A stretch of 64,000 nucleotides of DNA from NCBI GenBank assembly GCA_934045905.1, contig OW203769.1, positions 31,933,345 through 31,997,344 of the forward strand. Reading direction: 5' to 3'. Below are positions 57,813 through 64,000 of this stretch, one piece after another. A program made the translations under genes and the position numbers. Within the stretch, counting starts at the first letter, position 1; every line of letters begins with the position of its first letter. Source of the stretch: Leuctra nigra. Taxonomy: Eukaryota; Arthropoda; Insecta; Plecoptera; Leuctridae. The notes beneath the pieces are model-generated. The model was not told the origin of the DNA and ran no database searches. It saw only the letters and a program-made list of their open reading frames with translations.

Positions 57813-58539
57813 GTAAGTCAAGACACGATCAAATAGAATTACTTTCTTGTTGAATTGAATACATTCGAAGTAATGGGTTGGGTTCATGGGTTATGTTTAC
57901 CCTTGTTTACACAAAATAATAGAGACAGGTAAAATGTTTAAATGAATTTAATTGGAAAAACCGCCCGTGACTTTTAAGTATGAACCAGCGCCAGCTCAAC
58001 TACCAAAAAGATGTCCAAACCATTTTATTTTGTTCCTAAATGTATTATCTGATCAAAAAATTTATACCTTACCAACCTTACTTTCATGTAAAACTATTTC
58101 AAAGTTTGAGGTTTACATGGCTATTTTGGGGGAACGAATTCATTTTCTACATTATTCTAATTTATTTTTAATCCGCACCTACAATTCCAGCAGAAAACTA
58201 TTGATATATTCTTTTACTAATATTGAATGCATTGAAAACTTAAAATACTCTTTTCACCGACTAAATTTCTGAGATAATGACATAAATGTTTGAAAATCTT
58301 GTTATGATGAACAATACCTCTCCGGGAAAATCTAGTGAGACATTTGTCGAGTCAACAACACTTTCCTAAAGAATACGTTAAAATCTTCCAAAATAATGAT
58401 CCTAATACTGTAATAATGTAATAATGTAATAAAGTAATAATATAATAATGTAATAATGTAATAATGTAATGTAATGTTTACTCATTCCTTGAATGAGTAA
58501 ACGACATCTAGGCGTAGTGATAACAAAATGCTAACATTT

Positions 58540-59060
58540 TCACTTGGAAGGGTTCAGTTTAGCAAATACTTCTCACACATCAGATAAGTTAAGACACTTC
58601 TGTTGGAACTAATCTACGCAGAAAAGAACTGCCAAAATAGCTTTGAAGATGAATTTACTTCCTTGCACCTAAATATTCTCAAATCAAGACCTGAAGTTGA
58701 AGGAAATCCTACGAGCAGCCAAGAACAGCAAAATTCACTCTAATAAATGGGCACATATGCATCACAAACCTGACACAATTTTGCCAACAAAACATGCGCT
58801 CTATCTTCATCTTTCTAACGAAATGTTGAGATATTATATCCATTGTTATTTTCATTGTAGTTTTCACATGCGTATTTATACACGATTTTTTTTATTTTTA
58901 TTAATAAATCACTGCAAAATCAACTTCTTTTGACTGAAAATATTGATAAGCTCCAGTATGCAGTGAATTTCCTTCATAATTCGTCTTGAATAATCAACAT
59001 AAACGATGTAAGGAGTGTTCTCATCATAGATATCTATTTTTGATCGGATGTAGAGAATTA
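58540..59060. mobile_element. MITE family T, copy 3, ends lost
   Basis: GGAAGGGTTCAGTTTAGCAA through GATCGGATGTAGAGAA matches copies 1 and 2, but without the GGTGGCTGTA ends. Confidence 0.8.
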
Positions 59061-59324
59061 CTACTCAGGCATTTTAATGTGCAGCAGTTTGACCATTATT
59101 ATCAATTTATGGTAAATTTACGTCGTATTACTTGAATAGACTTAAAAGTAAAAAATCTTCTAATAACAGAGCTGGATTTCTTATGCATAATTCCTTAATT
59201 ATTATTTAATTAACTATTGAGATATAAAGAAATGACTGGTGATTACATTGACCGTGATATCGTGTTACATCGCGTATTAATATGTGATTTATGTCATTCT
59301 GAAGCTGACGGGAAGAAGAGCAAG

Positions 59325-62300
59325 ATGTTGACTCACGTAGTGCTGTGTGTTGCCATGGTGATCTCCACTCAAGCGCTGGGACTACGTAAGTCAAAACAAC
59401 ACTTTCTTACTTCGAAAGAACCGAGATTATGGCTGGGTAGTGAGCGTGGCCTTGAAGATTTTTCTAATCGATTTTTATCAATATCTTTTACTAATATAAT
59501 TGTTAATAAAATAAGGCTTTGTACGAGTATTCAGAACTGTTCAATGAAAATTGTTTCATTGTTTGGAATGGGAATTCTAATTTTCGATTTGAATTACAAA
59601 AACATGTTTTTGTTGGAAAAAAGTTTCGGAGTTATGAGTCTGCAAAGATTGATTAGTAGGTCCCCAATTGTTTTATATGAGCGAGAAGATTTTACATGAG
59701 ATTGGAAAATATTTTATTTGAAATAGATGTGTGTACCTACAATTCACAATAATGTCACTGGTATCAATTTAAAGCCAAGCATAGGGGAATATAATATACA
59801 AAAGAAAGAATCCAAAAATCCCCTTTTTGGGTACACATAGGGTTGTTTGTCAAAAGCGATATGTACTAAACCTTGCGCTGTAATCGCTTGATTGATTGTT
59901 CAGCATTTGACCTAGGCATTTGAATGTATAACCGCATCCCTATTACAATTAGAAATAGTGAGTTATCACATGAGTTCAGAAAGGGATGTTGCAAATTTAT
60001 TAAAGAAAAACGGCTGTTATCGGCAACTGCGTATGGATTTTGGGACAATTTTTAATGCATATTTTGCGATATTACAAGCCCTGCCTCCTTTTCTTTTCAT
60101 TCTTTCTTTGACTGAATTTCCTTTTTCTTTATCTGTTGTCCCTATAAGGTCTTGACAGAGTTTATTTATGTATTTTGTTGAGCTAAGTATTTTATCTTGT
60201 GTATGTATGTTCTGAATAGTGACAATGAATGTATAGTTCAACAAAATAACTCTGTATTTATATGTATGTAATTTTTTAATAGCAGAACTGCTAATGAAAA
60301 TAAATCTATCTATCTATCTTGGCTTTAATTGTTCGAACTCGAACTTCTGTTCTCTGTCGAACTTATCTTGGTTTCAGCTTCTTATATCAAGCCCTGCTTC
60401 AAGAACCGTCCCGACTTCAGAGCATGCGCAGTGAAGAGTGGCATGGACGCTAAGCCCAGCATCCTCAAAGGTAATCATCATCATCTATTGGGAAGCGCAA
60501 CGGAAACGCACATGAGAGGAAGTGGCCGAGTTTAGTGGATCAGTTTCGGTCACGTGTTTGCACAGTGCTATTCTCCTACCCTTTCTGCCAAGTTTACCTG
60601 TTATTCGGGGACGTTTAGTTACATATTTTTAGACGGAATTCAAAAACGTTTACCTCTAATTGATAGTTATCATGATGTACTATATGTGTGCACACATATT
60701 TCGTGTGTTATTGATGACATAGCACTTAAAAAAATGGAATTATTATCGGATCTCTCAGACTGACTTTCCAATTGCAACAACGGCACATATTCTTCCTTTA
60801 ATCAAAAATCAAACTATGTAGATACCTAAATTATATTTTCCACAAGTACCTATTAACAAAACCACACATAATAAAAATTATTTATTGTATTATGGACACA
60901 CCTAGTTAATTTTTCTTCAGTTCTTTATTTCAAGAAACTATGACAGCCTGATCTATCTGGGATCTATTGACAATATCTTTGAGGGTCTACTATCGTTTTA
61001 ATACGTCTTGTCTTTGTATACCACATACCTATATTTAGTTATAAGCTCCAGTTGTATAGTACAAAACGTTTATACTCATTAAACAAAATACCAGAATATG
61101 TGCGAAATTCACTGAAACTCGCAATGTATGGCAGCTAAGACTACAAGATATGATCAGTAAAACACATGAAAATAACGCTATCATGTATTATATTGAAATC
61201 TAATTGAACTAAATAAATAGTATGTGCAAACAATTGTGTGGATGAAAGGTGCGAGCAAATCAAATCATCAAATAACCGGAAGAAATACGAAAACATCTCC
61301 GTTTAGTTGCACTTAGTTAGCCCGTGTAGGCGGCCCGAAGTGAATGTTAATCAACTATAGTCAAGTTCAAAATTCTACCACCAGATAGCGTATTCGAGCG
61401 CTGCGCCTCCCAAAGTACAATGTCTGTCTGTCTGTATAATATGTTCTTCATATTATACTCCTACACCCTTTGATCGATCTCAACCAAATTTGGTACAGAC
61501 ATTCTATGAAAAATAACTCACGCCATAGGGTATTTACCTCCTTCGCCAAACGACCCCTAATTGAAAAAACCTCACCTAATTGAAAATTAAAATTATAGTT
61601 TTCTGCAAACACGCGTGCGTGATGTTTTGCCAGTTCCAGAAGTGCCGACGCGGTGCAGCCTGGAGAATTGCGACCATGGTGGTATATATTAATAAACACC
61701 ATATTTGCGACAGTCACGAAAAACGTCTGCGCGGGAGGGGGGGGGGGGGGGGGGCGCTGAAAGGAATTCTCTTACAGTGCACTTCTACGAAATAGAACTT
61801 GACTCTGAAATGATTGCGTCATAATGCAGTCTACTATCCGACACTTGGGATATATGTAACGCATTCCAACCCGTCCCACATAGGTGTCGCGCAGGTTGCC
61901 TACATCACAGGCATCCCTTGCTGACCAGCCCGAGCAACGCCGGGCGGGTCATCTAGTACTTGATAATCTTTTATTACAACTAATGGCTTTAAGGTACACG
62001 CTCTTGAAGTATTTTGTGTTGTTGGTCCTGATCAGGGCCGTTTGTGACGGCGTTTCTGCAGTGTTGGCGCTGCCTTCTTCCGCATACGAATGCTCGCTTG
62101 TCAACGCGTTCTGACTTGTTCCAGGGGACCGCAAGTACCGCATCCCCGTCATGTATCCGTTCGTGGTGGACGAGATGGTGGTGAGCACGAACCCGGGTCC
62201 GATAGACCTGAAGATCACGTTGACGAACATGCAGTCCTGGGGCCTCGCTGACGCCGTCGTCACGGACTTCGAGTAGGTCGACCCCCCCCCCCCCCCCCCA

Positions 62301-62896
62301 CGCGTGTGTCCCTCAAGCGGGTTCATGCAATATTTATTGGGGAAAATGTGCTATTTTCTTGTCTCGCTGGGTAACGAATGAAATTTAATTTTAAAAATGT
62401 ACCAAGTGATAACCCTAAGTTTGTCTTTAATCTAATCATGATTAAAATTTGTGAATTGGTTAACGAGTTTGGTCTCCAACCGTTTCGAAAATTTCACAGT
62501 TTTGCGCGGTTTTGTTGAATAACCGGCACGAAGCAAAAATGAAAAAGTGTGCTACTACTAATATACAATCAGACTGATCATGTGAACATCATATCAAAGT
62601 TACACCCACTTATGACACATTTGTCTCTCTATTTGCTAAAACGGCCGAGCGCTAGTATTAACCCTTCTTACCTCTATATGCTTGTCACCTGAACGTGTCA
62701 GCAAGGTATGGTATGCGCATGCGCAAGGTAGGTTGGTCTCAAGTAGTCGCGTCTCTGTCTAGCGCGGACTTCGAGCAGCGCGTCATCTCCGTCTTCGTGT
62801 TCCTGCCCAACGACGTGGTGACGACCGACTACGTCATGACGGGCAAGATCCTGGTGCTTCCGGTCACCGGCAACGGCACGGCCAACATGACGTTCG
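59325..62896 (+). CDS. Gene 5: JHBP/takeout-family protein, 5' part (exons 1-4)
   Basis: Exons 59325-59385, 60378-60470, 62125-62272 and 62763-62896 give the first 145 residues; exons 5-6 lie beyond the window. Phases are 1,1,2,1, as in the other genes. The signal peptide is residues 1-18 (MLTHVVLCVAMVISTQAL). C27 and C37 form the C-x9-C pair in KPCFKNRPDFRAC. Exon 2 is two codons shorter and exon 3 four codons longer than in genes 2-4. Exon 3 reads RKYRIPVMYPFVVDEM and exon 4 has MTGKILVLPVTG with N142 in an NMT sequon. Exon 4 is most like gene 1's, so genes 1 and 5 may be one subgroup bracketing the rest. The start was chosen because in-frame upstream ATGs (59217) give no signal peptide. 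A dead copy of this exon lies at 57749. Confidence 0.87.
59427..59620. mobile_element. Foldback-family fragment in gene 5 intron 1
   Basis: GGCTGGGTAGTGAGCGTGGCC to about 59620 matches one arm of 38818-39115. It starts 41 bp after the exon 1 donor. Confidence 0.65.
60030..60322 (+). mobile_element. Retroelement 3' end with (ATCT)n tail in gene 5 intron 1
   Basis: AT-rich 3'-UTR-like sequence followed by AATAAATCTATCTATCTATCT at 60299-60320, typical of a LINE or SINE tail. No coding part could be confirmed. Confidence 0.45.
61737..61754. repeat. Poly-G run (18 nt)
   Basis: A G18 run in gene 5 intron 2. Confidence 0.95.
62083..62112 (+). mobile_element. Helentron-like 3'-end fragment at the gene 5 exon 3 acceptor
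   Basis: CGAATGCTCGCTTGTCAACGCGTT matches the 3' part of the Helentron-like family (compare 21767-21792). It stops 12 bp before exon 3. Confidence 0.6.
62282..62299. repeat. Poly-C run (18 nt) next to the gene 5 exon 3 donor
   Basis: A C18 run starts 9 bp after the GT of intron 3. Confidence 0.95.
62335..62660 (+). mobile_element. MITE family M, partial copy in gene 5 intron 3
   Basis: GTCTCGCTGGGTAACGAATG to GAGCGCTAGTATTAACC; the left half is missing. Confidence 0.7.
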
Positions 62897-62949
62897 GTCA
62901 GTTACACTCACTTGTGACGTCATGGATAACTCGTTCCATTCTCGAGGAG

Positions 62950-63070
62950 GTCCGACCGCCCGGGTAGCTCGGTTGGTAGAGCTCTCGCCCGGCAACTTCG
63001 ACCGGTCGTTTTTCACATCGCCGGTCATTCATATTTTTATGTTTTATTTTTTTATTTTGTAAATATTTTT
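62950..63070 (+). mobile_element. tRNA-derived SINE-like sequence
   Basis: TAGCTCGGTTGGTAGAGC (62965-62982) is a good pol III A box in a tRNA-like context. No B box follows at the right distance. It starts about 55 bp after the exon 4 donor of gene 5. Confidence 0.4.
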
Positions 63071-63082
63071 GAACTCATTCCC

Positions 63083-63541
63083 ATTAAAGTCTTCCTTTCA
63101 AAACTGCATGTAAATGATATTTCGATGAAACTTCATAATTATACAGATAAAAATACGCTGATTCCAAATATACCATAAAATAATGGTCTATCCACATTAT
63201 TTTCTGAGATATATCACTTTTAAAGTTGCAGTTTTAACCACAGTGTTATATGGTGGTTCCTGTCTGGAATGGAAATGTGGGTGTTTAACTAGTTGTGAGG
63301 GGCGTGCTTCAAATGACAATTCTTTGGAAAAACTATTTTTCAGTGTAAAAAATCTAAGCTTTGCGAATAAAATATAATATTGATACCTCACCACATTAAA
63401 TTTCGAGATATGTTCAATTTTCTTATTTTATTTCTTCTCTAAGCCAATGAGAGTGTCGATTTTTAATCAGCGAGCCAATCAGATTTCACTTGGGCGTGGC
63501 TTAGCTGTTGGTCACGTGACCATTTGAAAGGAAGACTTTAA
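63083..63541 (+). mobile_element. TTAA-ended MITE (complete copy 2 of the element at 1-294)
   Basis: TTAAAGTCTTCCTTTC at the left and GAAAGGAAGACTTTAA at the right form terminal inverted repeats on a 459-bp element, in inverted orientation relative to the copy at the window start. Confidence 0.82.
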
Positions 63542-64000
63542 AAGAAAAGAGCATTTAAAGGCATTCAAGCTAATCTTACCTCCACAAATATTCCACAATA
63601 ATTTTCTTCCGGGTATTTTTTGTGCCTCGAACACAATTCCTAGTTGAAGTTCTTGCGCTCCCTTAAACCTCAAGTGATAGGCATTCAATCAATGCCAAGA
63701 GTTTTGAATTCATTTTGAATCAAGATGTTTTTGGGTCAACATTTGTACTTCAAGTGTCTTCTAATTGACATTGCCACAGACTGAGTATCGAACGGCTTGG
63801 CATACGGTGACACCTGCAGTGGCGCAACTAGAGATTGATGGGCCCCTGGCAAAATATTCTTCTGGAGCCCCCCAAAATATATTTTTGTTAGATTTGAATA
63901 TATTGAATACTGTAAAAAACAATACTTGTAAAAAGACTGCCAACACGGTCCTTCCCACTTAAAACTATTGAGATCTACTTGGGTCTAGCAAAACGTTTAG
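63542..64000. other. Gene 5 intron 4, distal part
   Basis: AT-rich; no element or exon can be supported before the window ends. Confidence 0.4.

Noticed and set aside
57952..58272. 106-codon ORF upstream of gene 5
   Set aside because: Low-GC, no recognisable domain and no codon-use signal.
63765..63962. 65-codon ORFs on both strands at the window end
   Set aside because: Complementary chance frames in intron 4 of gene 5 with no family match.

Overview
The window is insect nuclear DNA. It has small phase-conserved exons, GT-AG introns of about 0.5-3.5 kb, AT-rich intergenic DNA and dense non-autonomous transposons. Its core is a tandem, same-strand (+) array of five genes of the insect JHBP/takeout family (juvenile-hormone-binding-protein-like; secreted carriers of small lipophilic ligands). 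Three are complete in the window: 8560-17257 (259 aa), 22121-29772 (252 aa) and 47895-55453 (250 aa). The 3' half of one lies at 1293-3476 and the 5' half of another at 59325-62896. All share one six-exon plan with junction phases 1,1,2,1,1, a signal-peptide exon, a C-x9-C pair in exon 2 and the family's C-terminal NENW...DMGP...HVPYHDIYP block in exon 6. Codon use and TE content suggest a hemipteran (possibly a planthopper), but this is weak inference.

Layout: 1-3476, tail of gene 1; 3431-6143, a 27-copy 101-bp array made from gene 1's own last codons, stop and polyadenylation signal; 6144-8559, intergenic with a LINE 3' end; 8560-17257, gene 2; 17258-22120, a CRE-palindrome minisatellite followed by MITEs; 22121-29772, gene 3; 29773-47894, an 18-kb intergenic block with G-runs, LINE tails, duplicated MITE blocks and, on the minus strand at 38247-38690, an exon of a cysteine-rich Ly6/uPAR-like protein; 47895-55453, gene 4; 55454-59324, intergenic with a dead first exon at 57749; 59325-end, gene 5.

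The most unusual feature is how often short tandem duplications in this cluster copy exon-intron boundaries: the final exon of gene 1 (27 copies), the exon 2 acceptor region, exon 4 donor (3x), exon 5 acceptor plus half the exon (2x) and exon 6 acceptor-like motif (about 10x) of gene 2, and the exon 2 end of gene 3. Intact boundaries are still present in each gene, so every full model reads through without a stop. Transposons are nested: Helentron-like elements with TGAGCGAGC starts and CTAG ends, 8-bp-TSD hAT-type MITEs, TTAA-ended MITEs and long foldback elements. Several lie within tens of bases of a splice site, and one supplies the stop codon of the Ly6-like exon.
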